Shown piece by piece: positions 17,043 to 26,551 of a stretch of DNA of 63,373 nucleotides. Each line of letters starts with the position of its first letter. Position 1 is the first letter of the stretch. Under the pieces are notes generated by a model, which ran no database searches, was not told the origin of the DNA, and was given only the letters and a program-made list of their open reading frames with translations. The stretch is taken from contig JALDYI010000005.1 of the NCBI GenBank assembly GCA_032154105.1, positions 1-63,373 on the forward strand. Direction: 5' to 3'. The position numbers and the translations under genes are program-made. This DNA comes from UBA6022 sp032154105. GTDB taxonomy: Bacteria; Patescibacteriota; Saccharimonadia; Saccharimonadales; Saccharimonadaceae.

Positions 17043-17173
17043 CTATAATCAATAAAATCAGAACTGTTAATTCGGTTCTGATTCTTTATACCTCAGAATG
17101 AAATTGAAGTCAGTACATTGCTATTATTGTATGACAAAATAAAGTACTAACGATCATCTGTTATGATTGGGGT

Positions 17174-17404
17174 ATGAAAAAAGCACAGAAACAGGAACCA
17201 AACATAGGGCTACGTATTTTTGCTACGATCGTGATAATTATTAATATAGCGATCTTGGCTGTTGTTGCGATGAATGTGCCCGGCCTCGGCTGGTGGGCAC
17301 TGGTTATTGCTCTTGGAGCGATTTCATCAATTTACTTTGCGGTCATAGCGATAAAACGAAACGAGCCAGCATGGCTACTGCTTGATCTTATTCTGCCAAA
17401 TTAA
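17174..17404 (+). CDS. Small membrane protein, 76 aa
   Basis: Not recognised. Charged N-terminus (MKKAQKQEPN), two or three hydrophobic helices (about 14-34, 40-60) and a short tail. TATGAT at 17162-17167 is 6 nt from the ATG, suggesting a leaderless message. It lies between tRNA-tail element A and a lone pilin gene. The region 17043-17161 holds no other gene that I can support. Confidence 0.65.
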   Translation: MKKAQKQEPNIGLRIFATIVIIINIAILAVVAMNVPGLGWWALVIALGAISSIYFAVIAIKRNEPAWLLLDLILPN

Positions 17405-17471
17405 TTAAGATCATTGCGATAGAGAATGGAATAGTCCACGCAGGATTCCTTTTTGCTATACTTAAACTAAT

Positions 17472-17999
17472 ATGTGGGCAAAACATAAACAACATTCTGG
17501 CTTTACAATCGTCGAGCTACTGATTGTTATTGTAGTGATTGGTATCTTGGCGGCCATAACGGTCGTTGCTTTTAATGGCGTGCAGGAGCGTGCGAGAAAT
17601 GCAAAAACGATATCGGCCGTTAAAGATTATATGAAAATTTATTCGTCGTACGCCGTTGATTATGATGTCTATCCCGTAAGTGGCAGCAACTATTGCCTAG
17701 GCGTCGGCTATCCAGGTGGTTTGTGTTGGGATAATAGGACATATACCGAGAGTGCAACTGCAAATACCGGATTGCAGAATTACGTGAAAAATTTACCAAG
17801 CCCAAGTACTGCTCGCGTGTATCGTAACGCGACCGATGGCTATAGGGCAGGAATTCTATTTGTGAACCCTAATAACTTGCGCTACCAGCTCGAAGGAGTT
17901 GATACGCAGTGTGGGCTGAACGGCGCAACGCGCGCTTTTACCACCGGCGAGTCGACAGGACCTGAGTGTAATATCACCGTTCCTGACCCTGCACTGTAG
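17472..17999 (+). CDS. Lone type IV pilin-like protein
   Basis: A 175-aa pseudopilin: MWAKHKQHSGFTIVE leader, hydrophobic helix to ~32, then a globular part with CLGVGYPGGLCW and a C-terminal Cys pair (DTQCGLNG...PECNITVPD). The CLG..CW loop links it to the 4334 pilin. TATACT at 17457-17462 is 9 nt from the ATG (leaderless). It stands alone, outside the tandem cluster. Confidence 0.85.
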   Translation: MWAKHKQHSGFTIVELLIVIVVIGILAAITVVAFNGVQERARNAKTISAVKDYMKIYSSYAVDYDVYPVSGSNYCLGVGYPGGLCWDNRTYTESATANTGLQNYVKNLPSPSTARVYRNATDGYRAGILFVNPNNLRYQLEGVDTQCGLNGATRAFTTGESTGPECNITVPDPAL

Positions 18000-18113
18000 T
18001 CGCTACGCAAGGTGCCTTTATTGCTCAATTGTACTGATAGATCGGGCATGTGTCGTACAAAAAAGCACAGGTAAAATGACTAAGTGCTACGAAAAAGTTA
18101 TAATAAGATATGG

Positions 18114-18767
18114 ATGAAGCATAAACGTAAGCTATACAAAACCATTAAGCGACGACTTAAGAAACAAAGCAAGTCTTTTGTCTCTATGCTACGTAAACCA
18201 AGAAATCTACTAGGAGTTCTGGTGATTGGTGGTGTAATTTCGCTTATACTGCTAAATATGCAGGATACGCAGAAAATTTATGCAGCAGAATTATTGAACA
18301 CAATTGCCAAGGTTGAGAGCAAGGATAATTACAACGCGCACTTTAGCAACCCTGCTAATACATCAATCCAGTTTACGTCTATGTCGGTGAAGGATGTGCT
18401 GGCGTGGCAGAAGCAGTTTGTTGAACAGGGGAATCCGAGTTCTGCTGTTGGGCGATATCAATTTATCAGTCCGACACTGCGTGGCTTGGTGCAGGAATTA
18501 AAGATTGATGAGAATGTGAAATTTGACGAGGCTTTGCAAGACATGCTGGCAATTGCCCTCCTTGAGCGACGGGGTATTCGCGACTATGTGAATAAGAAGA
18601 TGAGCCGCGAGGCATTTGCACACAGTTTGTCGAAAGAGTGGGCGGCGCTACCACGAGCTATCGGTGAAAACCCAGAGCAATCCTACTACGCAGGGGATGG
18701 ATTGAATAAAGCACAGCTACCTCTCGACGAGATGTATAAAAGCATCGAGACTGTGCGTAAACTCTAG
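18114..18767 (+). CDS. Membrane-anchored lysozyme-like protein
   Basis: A 217-aa protein with a strongly basic N-terminus (MKHKRKLYKTIKRRLKK), one membrane helix (~31-48) and an extracellular lysozyme-like domain (AKVESKDNYNAHF with candidate catalytic Glu68; AVGRYQFISPTLRGL; DMLAIALLERRG). The fold resembles phage-type muramidases and transglycosylases, so a peptidoglycan-cleaving role is likely. The start at ATG 18114 is set by TATAAT at 18099-18104, 9 nt upstream; a GTG at 18084 lies before that box. It could serve wall remodelling or attack on a neighbour cell; sequence cannot separate these. Confidence 0.75.
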   Translation: MKHKRKLYKTIKRRLKKQSKSFVSMLRKPRNLLGVLVIGGVISLILLNMQDTQKIYAAELLNTIAKVESKDNYNAHFSNPANTSIQFTSMSVKDVLAWQKQFVEQGNPSSAVGRYQFISPTLRGLVQELKIDENVKFDEALQDMLAIALLERRGIRDYVNKKMSREAFAHSLSKEWAALPRAIGENPEQSYYAGDGLNKAQLPLDEMYKSIETVRKL

Positions 18768-18860
18768 GCGACTAGCCGCGTCTTTGTGCTTGTGGCATTT
18801 GTTTAGGTTGTAGTATTATTAAATGGTTTGCTTCCACTAGGAGCGTAGGAGAATCTATAT

Positions 18861-20969
18861 ATGCAACTTGAACTCACATCAGTCTTGGCACTGTTCACAT
18901 TACTGGCGCTCTCGACGGGTGTATTTTTTATCGCGAAACGGCTGAAGATGCCATATACAATTATGCTTGTTTTGGTCGGTTTGCTTCTCGTACCCTTGGT
19001 GCAACTGCCAGGGCTTCACCGGGTGTTCGGCTTCCTTACCGAAACGGCATTGACACCAGAGTTGCTATTTTATATATTTTTGCCGATTCTTATCTTTGAG
19101 TCCGCTTTTAATATGAATATTAGGAAGGTTGTTGAGAATGCATGGTCGATCGGCCTACTCGCCGTTATCGGGCTGCTTATATCTACGGCATTGATAGCTG
19201 TCGCGCTACACTTCATACTGCCGCTTGTCGGGCTCAATATTCCTTTCGTTGTGGCGCTGTTGTTCGGGGCGATCATTTCGTCGACGGACCCAGTTGCGGT
19301 ATTGGCGTTATTTAAAGACTTTGGTGCTCCTCGCAGACTTTCGCTCATATTCGAAGGCGAAAGCTTGTTCAATGATGGAACCGCGGTGGCGCTTTTCATG
19401 GTAGTGCTGGCGGTAGCTGGATCTGGTTTCCACGGCAGCAGCACGATTCTTGAGGGTGCAGGGACGTTCGCCGTGATGGTAGTAGGGGGTATCTTACTCG
19501 GACTTATCATGGCAGCAATCTTCTCCCGGGCGCTGCGCGTGGCAAAATCTAACGAGTTTGTATCTGTCACGCTGCTTATCATCTCGGCACACCTTGTGTT
19601 TATCCTCGGCGAGGCAATAAATGAATTCGGACTACTCGGTCCTCACGTGCATGTATCTTCGATCATTGCGACAGCCGTGGCCTCGCTATTTCTCGGGAAT
19701 TACGCCCGACATTCGCTCTCTCCGCGAACCGATGAGTACCTTGCTAAGTCGATCGAGCACCTGGCGTTCGTGGCAAACTCACTGGTTTTCGTACTAGCGG
19801 GTATCTTGTTTGCGACCGTTGATGTCGATCTTTCACAGTTATGGCTCCCGATCTTAGTGACGGTAGTGATCGTAGCAATTGCGCGCATTATTGCGGTGTA
19901 TGCGGTGGTTGTGCCGCTCAATGCTTCGAAGCTAGAGGCGAGGATACCTAAGACATGGACGCAGCTACTGGCCTGGGGGAGTTTGAGGGGTGCGCTAGCT
20001 ATTATCATCATCCTGCTTGTGCCAGCTGATTTGCAGGTGTCGGGCTGGGAGTTGCCGTATACGCCTCGTGACTTGCTCCTCGCGCTTGCGATTGGCTGTA
20101 TTTTGGCGACACTCTTTGTTAAGGGGCTCACGATCGCGCCGTTTATTCGACATCATGGCCTCAATAAGCCACCATTGATCGATGAAGCGCACGCAATTGA
20201 TCTCGGTATCTACTATCTGCTAACGAAAAAATCCCGTTTTGTTGTTCATAAAACACGAGGCTTTGTACGTGATGCCGAGTACCTGCTACTAAAAGACAAG
20301 ATCGATCGCCAGCTGCAAGAAACCTACGCTGAGCGTCAGAAGCTTATTGCCGAACAGGGTCTGCGTATCTTTAAGCAGTCGCTCCAGTTGACGGCAATTG
20401 ATGTTGAGGATCATTTCCTAAAAGAGCTCTACGTCAACGATGAGGTTTCCGAGCGAGTATATCGCAAGGTTCGTGGCAAGCTGACGTTGCAACGCGAGAG
20501 TATCGAGCTTGCACAAGAAGATAGCATTGACCCATCGAAGTATCGCGATCGTCGTGATGTCTTTGATCATTTAGTAAACGCCATGCAGTCTATTTTTGAT
20601 CGCAGGGCAAAAGAGTCAGATCCGGTTGTTGAGCGACTTCAGTACTACCGTGCTCAGATGATTATTGCTCGTAAGGCGCTTAAGTCTTTGGATGAAATGC
20701 AGCATCGTTATGATGAGCCTATTTTTGATGAAGAGGTGTACGATCAGATCGTCAAGAAATACGAAGGCTTCCGCGCCAAGTCGGCCGCGATGGTTGATGA
20801 TATTGTTGCAAAACACGAAGAGCAGCTTGCTGGCTACCTTGCGACCCTGGCGGAGCGCTCAATGGGCGCATCTGGCGTGCGGGCAATCGACTTTCTGCGG
20901 GACCGCGGCATCGCCAGTGAAACCAGTGGCCACGAAATCGAATCTCGTTATCGCATCGATACGATATAG
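18861..20969 (+). CDS. Na+/H+ antiporter, CPA1 (NhaP/NHE) family
   Basis: A 702-aa protein. About twelve membrane helices fill residues ~1-430, including the ion-binding core STDPVAVLALFKDFGAPRRLSLIFEGESLFNDG. The remaining ~270 residues are a hydrophilic, helix-rich cytoplasmic tail, probably regulatory. It exchanges Na+ (or K+) for H+ for pH and salt homeostasis. A -10-like sequence lies ~40 nt upstream and AGGAG precedes the start, so this gene has a conventional leader. Confidence 0.93.
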   Translation: MQLELTSVLALFTLLALSTGVFFIAKRLKMPYTIMLVLVGLLLVPLVQLPGLHRVFGFLTETALTPELLFYIFLPILIFESAFNMNIRKVVENAWSIGLLAVIGLLISTALIAVALHFILPLVGLNIPFVVALLFGAIISSTDPVAVLALFKDFGAPRRLSLIFEGESLFNDGTAVALFMVVLAVAGSGFHGSSTILEGAGTFAVMVVGGILLGLIMAAIFSRALRVAKSNEFVSVTLLIISAHLVFILGEAINEFGLLGPHVHVSSIIATAVASLFLGNYARHSLSPRTDEYLAKSIEHLAFVANSLVFVLAGILFATVDVDLSQLWLPILVTVVIVAIARIIAVYAVVVPLNASKLEARIPKTWTQLLAWGSLRGALAIIIILLVPADLQVSGWELPYTPRDLLLALAIGCILATLFVKGLTIAPFIRHHGLNKPPLIDEAHAIDLGIYYLLTKKSRFVVHKTRGFVRDAEYLLLKDKIDRQLQETYAERQKLIAEQGLRIFKQSLQLTAIDVEDHFLKELYVNDEVSERVYRKVRGKLTLQRESIELAQEDSIDPSKYRDRRDVFDHLVNAMQSIFDRRAKESDPVVERLQYYRAQMIIARKALKSLDEMQHRYDEPIFDEEVYDQIVKKYEGFRAKSAAMVDDIVAKHEEQLAGYLATLAERSMGASGVRAIDFLRDRGIASETSGHEIESRYRIDTI

Positions 20970-21098
20970 GCGGTGTCGATTCTTGCCACTAAGGCAGAAG
21001 CACACGCCAGGCTGCGGCATTTGGCCCTCATTGTGCCGGCTCTTCTATCTTTGCTATTATTAATACAGAAGACAACGTAATGAATCGAGGAGGTGTGT

Positions 21099-21551
21099 AT
21101 GTTACAGAAAATTACCCCAAATCTATGGTTTGATGGAAATGCAAAAGAAGCAGTCGAATTTTATGTATCGGTCTTTCCGGATAGCAAGATCATAAGCACC
21201 TCGTACTACCCAGAAGAAGGCTTGCTTGATTTCCAGCAGGATCTTGCTGGTAAAGAGCTGGCGATTGATTTCGAGCTAAGTGGGAATCGCTTTACTGCCA
21301 TTAATGCTGGGCCAGAATTTAAGTTTAACGAATCAGTTTCTTTCTCGATTGCATGCGAAGACCAAGAAGAGATCGATCATTACTGGAGTAAGCTCTCGAG
21401 CGTACCCGAGTCCGAACAATGCGGCTGGTGTAAGGATAAGTATGGCCTTAGCTGGCAGGTGGTACCAAAAGACATGGAGAATCTTATGAAGCGTCCAGAT
21501 GCATTCACTCACATGATGCAAATGAAAAAGATTGTTATTGCAGACTTTTAA
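21099..21551 (+). CDS. PhnB-like VOC-superfamily protein
   Basis: A 150-aa glyoxalase-fold (vicinal oxygen chelate) protein of the PhnB/3-demethylubiquinone methyltransferase-like group: ITPNLWFDGNAKEAVEFYVSVFPDSKI at the start and KDKYGLSWQVVPKDM at the end, both hallmarks. Members bind small ligands or metals; many are uncharacterised, and antibiotic-binding relatives exist. ATG 21099 follows GAGGAGG. It appears to be a single-gene unit. Confidence 0.85.
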   Translation: MLQKITPNLWFDGNAKEAVEFYVSVFPDSKIISTSYYPEEGLLDFQQDLAGKELAIDFELSGNRFTAINAGPEFKFNESVSFSIACEDQEEIDHYWSKLSSVPESEQCGWCKDKYGLSWQVVPKDMENLMKRPDAFTHMMQMKKIVIADF

Positions 21552-21623
21552 TTTTCGTTGATACTTGTGGCAATATTTTGACGCAAGATTTTAATCTTAA
21601 AGATATACCAAATGCCCTCGTCT

Positions 21624-21657
21624 AGCAGATTGCTTAGGGGTGTAGCTGCTTTTTGTA
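21624..21657 (+). terminator. Weak terminator-like hairpin
   Basis: AGCAG pairs with CTGCT followed by TTTTTGT, with a long loop. It follows the PhnB-like gene. The 21552-21778 gap otherwise shows only AT-rich promoter-like sequence. Confidence 0.35.
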
Positions 21658-21778
21658 TGTCGTAGCTATGACAATTATTCGCATTTTTTGCAAAAAAGTA
21701 AGATATATTACAGCTAGCCGCCTAGGTGAGTTGATATTGTCTTTATAGCACAACGAGTAAAAAGAAAGGAGGTGCTAG

Positions 21779-22153
21779 ATGAGACATTTATTGGTTATCG
21801 GAACTATCACCCTGCTTGGATGTATGATAGCTGGGCAGCAACTTACTAGCGATAGCTTACTTTCGGTGTTTTGGTCCTCGGCGATTGAATACCAGGTGAC
21901 TCGAGTCGTTCTCGTCTCATTACTACTTGGTTTATTGTTTACCACGCCGCCGCGAAGTATGCGTTTTCGCATGGCACTCGGCCTCGTAGCGGGAGCGTTA
22001 TTCTGCGGATCGGCGGCAATGCTTCTTGGGTATCAGATGAGAATACTTGATGCGGTTATGTTTATCCAGATTGCAATCATTTTCGCGATCGAAGCACTTG
22101 AATCTCCAGCTCACCTGCGGCTTTCGGGTAAAAAAGAGCAGGTCGCACTCTAG
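21779..22153 (+). CDS. Membrane protein, 124 aa, unknown
   Basis: Not recognised. Three to four hydrophobic segments (about 4-22, 40-57, 65-85, 90-108) and a charged C-terminus (SGKKEQVAL). AAAGGAGG lies just before the ATG, so translation signals are strong. It sits in front of the first glsB gene but is separated from it by a strong terminator. Confidence 0.7.
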   Translation: MRHLLVIGTITLLGCMIAGQQLTSDSLLSVFWSSAIEYQVTRVVLVSLLLGLLFTTPPRSMRFRMALGLVAGALFCGSAAMLLGYQMRILDAVMFIQIAIIFAIEALESPAHLRLSGKKEQVAL

Positions 22154-22178
22154 CTGTAAGATTGAATTTCACACAGGG

Positions 22179-22207
22179 AATATCCGCCAATCGGCGGATA
22201 TTTTTTA
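22179..22207 (+). terminator. Rho-independent terminator
   Basis: AATATCCGCC (22179-22188) pairs with GGCGGATATT (22193-22202), loop AATC, then a T run. Confidence 0.9.
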
Positions 22208-22312
22208 CTCAGATTTTTATAAAGAAAATGTCATTTTAGTAATATATTTAACAGGTTATGCGGATAAATCCGAGTATTGTAGGTGTATAACATAAACCAA
22301 AGGAGAACCACA

Positions 22313-22585
22313 ATGTTATTAGATATCGTACTATGGATCCTATTCGGAGCATTAGCTGGATGGATTGCCTCAAAAATTATGAAGACAGACGCGCAGATGG
22401 GTGCACTTGCTAATATCGTCGTAGGTATTATCGGTGCCTTTATCGGTGGGTTCCTTGTACGGACACTGACTGGCAATGATGTCGAGGGATTCAGTATTAC
22501 GAGCCTCATCGTTGCAATATTGGGCTCAGTGATTCTACTTGCAATCGTGAAAGCGTTCAATAGGCGTGGCACAAGTCGCGTTTAG
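22313..22585 (+). CDS. GlsB/YeaQ/YmgE-family membrane protein, copy 1
   Basis: A 90-aa transglycosylase-associated family protein: MLLDIVLWILFGALAGWIASKIM, then the glycine-rich helix VGIIGAFIGGFLVR, then a third helix. Members are small stress-linked inner-membrane proteins of unclear function. The start at 22313 follows AAAGGAG; an upstream in-frame ATG lacks a site. A close paralogue lies at 31408 (about 80 percent identical by eye through the first 60 residues). Confidence 0.9.
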   Translation: MLLDIVLWILFGALAGWIASKIMKTDAQMGALANIVVGIIGAFIGGFLVRTLTGNDVEGFSITSLIVAILGSVILLAIVKAFNRRGTSRV

Positions 22586-22605
22586 TGCAGAAGCATAGAG
22601 CATGC

Positions 22606-22635
22606 AATAGGAGATCCTGCGAGATCTCCTATTTT
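22606..22635 (+). terminator. Rho-independent terminator after glsB copy 1
   Basis: AATAGGAGATC (22606-22616) pairs with GATCTCCTATT (22623-22633); the T tract is short. Confidence 0.8.
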
Positions 22636-22720
22636 GCGTGACTGGGTGTTAATAACAATAGATATACGTATAATTACCATAGAAGGGTGCGCCGTACTTG
22701 AGTAGACGCAATTATTATCC

Positions 22721-24949
22721 ATGAATCAAACTGCCAGCCCACCGTTAGATTTTGAAGAACTATTCCGCTCAGTCGGAACAGCATATATTGTGTTTGGCGC
22801 CGATGATCCTGACTTCGCTATAGTCGACGAGAATCAAGCCCATGCTGAGATGGCTATGGTTGAACGCTCGGCCATTATCGGTAAGCCAGTATTGGAGGCG
22901 TTCCCCGACACCTCAAAGGAGTATCTCGAGACTGGTAAAAGTCGACTGCTTGAATCAATTCGCAAAGTAATACGAACGGGCAAACCCGATATGATGCCCG
23001 ATCTTAGCTATGACATCAAAGATCACAATGGTGTCATGACCACAAAATTCTGGCAGGTGACCCACTATCCGGTATTTGAGGGTAAGAAAGTGCGTGCAGT
23101 GTGTCAGCAGACAAAAGATATTACCGAGCGTATTGTGACCCACCAGCAGCTTACACTGGCGCAACAACAGCTCGAGCAAGCGCTCACGTATAGCGCCGTT
23201 GGTACTTGGATGTGGGATCTTACAAGCAATAAGATAGTGGCCGATAAAAATCTCGCAAAATTATTTGGTCTTGCTGATGGCGCGGCTCAGGTTGAGGTAT
23301 CTCTGGATGAGCTTATTGAGTCGATACATCCGGACGATTCGGCCAGGGTAAAAAAGGATATTGATGACAGCTTGGCCGGCTCGGCCTCCTACGAAAGCGA
23401 ATACCGGGTGTTTGATATAACGGGCGCGACACGATGGGTGCTCGCAAGAGGGAAGGTTGAGTTTGATGCTTCGGGTCATCCGGTTCGTTTTCCTGGGCTT
23501 GTGGTAGATATTACCGAGAGAAAAATAGCCGAAAGTAACCTCCACTTGCTTGCAAAAGCAAACACTCAGTTTTCGGCATCACTTAATTACAGGCAGACAC
23601 TCCATACAATTGCTTCAATGATTGTGCCGAGCGTTACCGATTGGTGTTCAATTTATATCCTAGAAGATGGCAAGGTTGAGCAGGTAGCCATCGCGCACAA
23701 AGATCCCGAGAAGGTGAAGTGGGCGAAAGATCTCCAGCGTGAACAGGGTGAAATGGATATGAACGCTCCTACTGGGGTACCTTGGGTTATACGAACGGGT
23801 GAGATTGAGCATATTCCACATATTACCGACGAGATGCTGCAGGCGGCCGCAAAGAACCAATCAGAGCTGAAACTACTCCGCGACGTGGGTATTCACTCGG
23901 CTATTACGGCACCGTTAAAAATTGACGGCAAGGTGATTGGCGCGATAAGTTTTGTGTCTACTGAGTCGCATCGACATTATGGAAAAAATGACGTTGAGAT
24001 AGCGCAAGCTCTTGCCAACCGTGCATCACTGGCGGTATACAATGCCAACTTATTTACCGGTGCGCAGGCTGAGATTAAGCAAAGAAAAAAACTTCAAAAA
24101 GAGTTGGAGCGACTGAATGAGGCGCTTGAGACACGAGTAAAGCAGCGCACTAAGCAACTCGAAAAGACCAATCAGGGTTTAAGCGATGAGATCGTACAAA
24201 GGCATAAGGTCGAGGCTGAGCTGCAGGAGTATAGCAAGAGCCTTTCACGTAGTAATCAGGAGCTTCAAGATTTTGCCTATGTTGCTTCGCACGACCTTCA
24301 AGAGCCACTGAGGAAAATCCGGGCATTTGGAGATATTCTCGAAAGCGAGTACAGCAAGGAATTAGGCGACGGCGTTGAGTATCTTCAGCGGATGCAAAAT
24401 GCCGCCTCGCGCATGAGTGTTCTCATTGAGGACTTGTTGGCATTCTCCCGTGTCAGTACAAAACAGCCTGCGAGCGATGTGGTTGATCTAAACTCAATTG
24501 CTCACGATGTGATCAGTGACCTTGAGGCTCAGATTGAACGAACGAGAGGAATTGTCACGATCGAAGAGCTACCGAGTATTAAAGCTGATGGAACCCATAT
24601 GCGCCAACTTTTTCAGAACCTTATTGGCAACGCATTGAAGTTTCACAGGGAAGGTGTTGCTCCTGTCGTAAAGGTGTATATGTGCGCTGAAGATAAAGCT
24701 AATGGACTACAGACGATTTGTGTTGAGGATAATGGTATTGGCTTTGATGAGAAATATCTTGATCGTATCTTCTCGGTTTTTCAGCGATTGCATAGTCGGG
24801 ATAGCTATGAAGGAACCGGTATAGGCTTGGCTGTTGTGCGCAAGATAGCGGAACGATATGGTGGTACAATAACAGCATCGAGTAAAAAGGGCGTTGGCTC
24901 AACGTTCAAAGTTACATTTCCAATGATTAAAAAGGAGAAAAAGGCATGA
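22721..24949 (+). CDS. Sensor histidine kinase (PAS-PAS-GAF-HisKA-HATPase)
   Basis: A 742-aa soluble sensor kinase without membrane helices. Domains in order: PAS (~10-135, ending in DITERIVTHQQ), a second PAS with PAC (~145-270, ending DITERKIAESN), GAF (~275-440), coiled coil (~440-515), HisKA with phospho-acceptor His524 in ASHDLQEPLRK, and HATPase with N box QNLIGNALKFH and G box GTGIGLAVVRKIAERYGG. This style is common in phytochrome-type kinases, but no chromophore cysteine was assigned. It overlaps the next gene by ATGA. Confidence 0.95.
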   Translation: MNQTASPPLDFEELFRSVGTAYIVFGADDPDFAIVDENQAHAEMAMVERSAIIGKPVLEAFPDTSKEYLETGKSRLLESIRKVIRTGKPDMMPDLSYDIKDHNGVMTTKFWQVTHYPVFEGKKVRAVCQQTKDITERIVTHQQLTLAQQQLEQALTYSAVGTWMWDLTSNKIVADKNLAKLFGLADGAAQVEVSLDELIESIHPDDSARVKKDIDDSLAGSASYESEYRVFDITGATRWVLARGKVEFDASGHPVRFPGLVVDITERKIAESNLHLLAKANTQFSASLNYRQTLHTIASMIVPSVTDWCSIYILEDGKVEQVAIAHKDPEKVKWAKDLQREQGEMDMNAPTGVPWVIRTGEIEHIPHITDEMLQAAAKNQSELKLLRDVGIHSAITAPLKIDGKVIGAISFVSTESHRHYGKNDVEIAQALANRASLAVYNANLFTGAQAEIKQRKKLQKELERLNEALETRVKQRTKQLEKTNQGLSDEIVQRHKVEAELQEYSKSLSRSNQELQDFAYVASHDLQEPLRKIRAFGDILESEYSKELGDGVEYLQRMQNAASRMSVLIEDLLAFSRVSTKQPASDVVDLNSIAHDVISDLEAQIERTRGIVTIEELPSIKADGTHMRQLFQNLIGNALKFHREGVAPVVKVYMCAEDKANGLQTICVEDNGIGFDEKYLDRIFSVFQRLHSRDSYEGTGIGLAVVRKIAERYGGTITASSKKGVGSTFKVTFPMIKKEKKA

Positions 24950-25398
24950 CAGAATTGAAGAAGGATCCGATCGTTATTTTGATGGCGGACGATGACGATG
25001 ATGATTATCTGCTTACGAAGAAGGCGCTTGAAGAAAGTAAGTTGCTTAATACACTTATTCGCGTCTCCGATGGCGAAGAACTACTTGATTATCTGAACGA
25101 GCGTGGTGATTACAAAGGGGGAACGGTCCGCCCCGGTGTCATTCTACTTGACCTTAATATGCCTCGAAAGGATGGCCGAGAGGCGCTTAAGGAGATAAAA
25201 TCCAATCCAAAATTGCAAAATATTCCTATCGTGATCTTTACGACATCAAAGGCAGAAGAGGACATTTATCGATCGTATCAGTTGGGAAGCAATTCATTCA
25301 TTACCAAGCCTGTGACATTTGAGAATCTTATTGCCGTCATGAAGACACTCGGTGCATATTGGTTTGAAATTGTTGAGCTGCCGCACGCCAATGAATGA
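24946..25398 (+). CDS. Single-domain response regulator, Rcp1-like
   Basis: A 150-aa stand-alone receiver domain. The acidic pocket is ADDDDDDY (15-20), phospho-acceptor Asp69 in LLDLNMPRKDG, with conserved Thr and Lys (FTTSKAEED, FITKPVTF). It has the extended loop typical of Rcp1-type phytochrome regulators. Translation is coupled to the upstream kinase, and the end overlaps the next gene by 8 nt, so it probably passes phosphate between the two kinases. Confidence 0.93.
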   Translation: MTELKKDPIVILMADDDDDDYLLTKKALEESKLLNTLIRVSDGEELLDYLNERGDYKGGTVRPGVILLDLNMPRKDGREALKEIKSNPKLQNIPIVIFTTSKAEEDIYRSYQLGSNSFITKPVTFENLIAVMKTLGAYWFEIVELPHANE

Positions 25399-26551
25399 TC
25401 TAGCAAGAAAAAACATTTCCGTCCTGCTTGTCGATGATGACGAGGACGATTATATTATTATCAAGCGGATATTTTCAAAAATTCCCGATTCGCCTTTTAT
25501 ATTGCAGTGGTGCTCTAACTTCGAGAAAGCAAAAGAACTTGTAAAGAGTCAGGAGTATGATATCTTCCTGATTGATTATCGACTCGGTGCTCATACGGGA
25601 CTTGAACTTTTAGAACTGGCAGAGGCAAAGCGACGATCTGAGCCATTTATCTTGCTGACCGGCGCGGGTGATGCAAAGATTGAACATAAGTCCATGGAAC
25701 TAGCCGCAGCCGATTACCTTGTCAAAGGTTCGATTGATCCCGACGGGCTATCGCGCGCGTTGTACTATGCACTTGGTCGTAAACAAATTGAAAGCCAGCG
25801 TCTGCAGCACTTTATCGATCTCAATAAGACAAAAGATGAATTCATTTCATTAGCTTCGCACCAGCTACGTACCCCGGCAACGGGAGTAAAACAGTATCTT
25901 GGCATGATTCTTGAAGGTATGGCAGGCGAGGTTACTCCGGCGCAACTTAATCTGCTGGAAAAGGCATACGAAAGCAACGAGCGACAACTGACTATTGTCT
26001 CGGACTTACTTAAGGTGGCTCAGGTGGACGCAGGAAAAGTTCATCTTCGTCAAAGAGAAGTTGATATTGTTGAGCTGCTAGAGGATGTCATAAAAGAGCA
26101 GCAAGATACGTATATGGCTCGCCGACAGAATCTACTGACAGAAACAAACGTATCTCAGGCAATTGCCTATGTGGATTCCGATAAGATACGTATGGTGTTG
26201 GAAAATATGATAGATAACGCTAGTAAGTATTCAGATGCGGGCAAAACGATATCAGTGAGCGTGATGGATGAGGGTGATATGGTTCGAGTTGATGTACGGG
26301 ACAATGGGGTCGGTGTCGCACCAGAGGACATTGAAAAGTTATTCGAAAAATTTAACCGAATTCACAATCACTTATCAAACCATGTAGGCGGAACAGGGTT
26401 AGGACTTTATTGGGCAAAAAAGATCATAGATTTACATGGTGGTATTATTAAAGTAACTTCAGTTTTAGATGTTGGGTCAACGTTTAGCGTGTACCTGCCT
26501 AAAGCGGAACGTAGCTCGGTTTTAGAGGAAAGCGACACGAAAAGGAGATGA
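25391..26551 (+). CDS. Hybrid protein: receiver domain plus histidine kinase
   Basis: A 386-aa protein with an N-terminal REC domain (VDDDEDDY; phospho-acceptor Asp62 in LIDYRLG) followed by HisKA (His157 in LASHQLRTPATG) and a HATPase domain (NMIDNASKYS; GGTGLGLYWAKKIIDLHGG). REC-first order suggests its kinase is controlled by phosphate from the upstream regulator. ATG 25391 is chosen because an earlier in-frame ATG lies deep within the previous gene. Confidence 0.92.
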   Translation: MNDLARKNISVLLVDDDEDDYIIIKRIFSKIPDSPFILQWCSNFEKAKELVKSQEYDIFLIDYRLGAHTGLELLELAEAKRRSEPFILLTGAGDAKIEHKSMELAAADYLVKGSIDPDGLSRALYYALGRKQIESQRLQHFIDLNKTKDEFISLASHQLRTPATGVKQYLGMILEGMAGEVTPAQLNLLEKAYESNERQLTIVSDLLKVAQVDAGKVHLRQREVDIVELLEDVIKEQQDTYMARRQNLLTETNVSQAIAYVDSDKIRMVLENMIDNASKYSDAGKTISVSVMDEGDMVRVDVRDNGVGVAPEDIEKLFEKFNRIHNHLSNHVGGTGLGLYWAKKIIDLHGGIIKVTSVLDVGSTFSVYLPKAERSSVLEESDTKRR

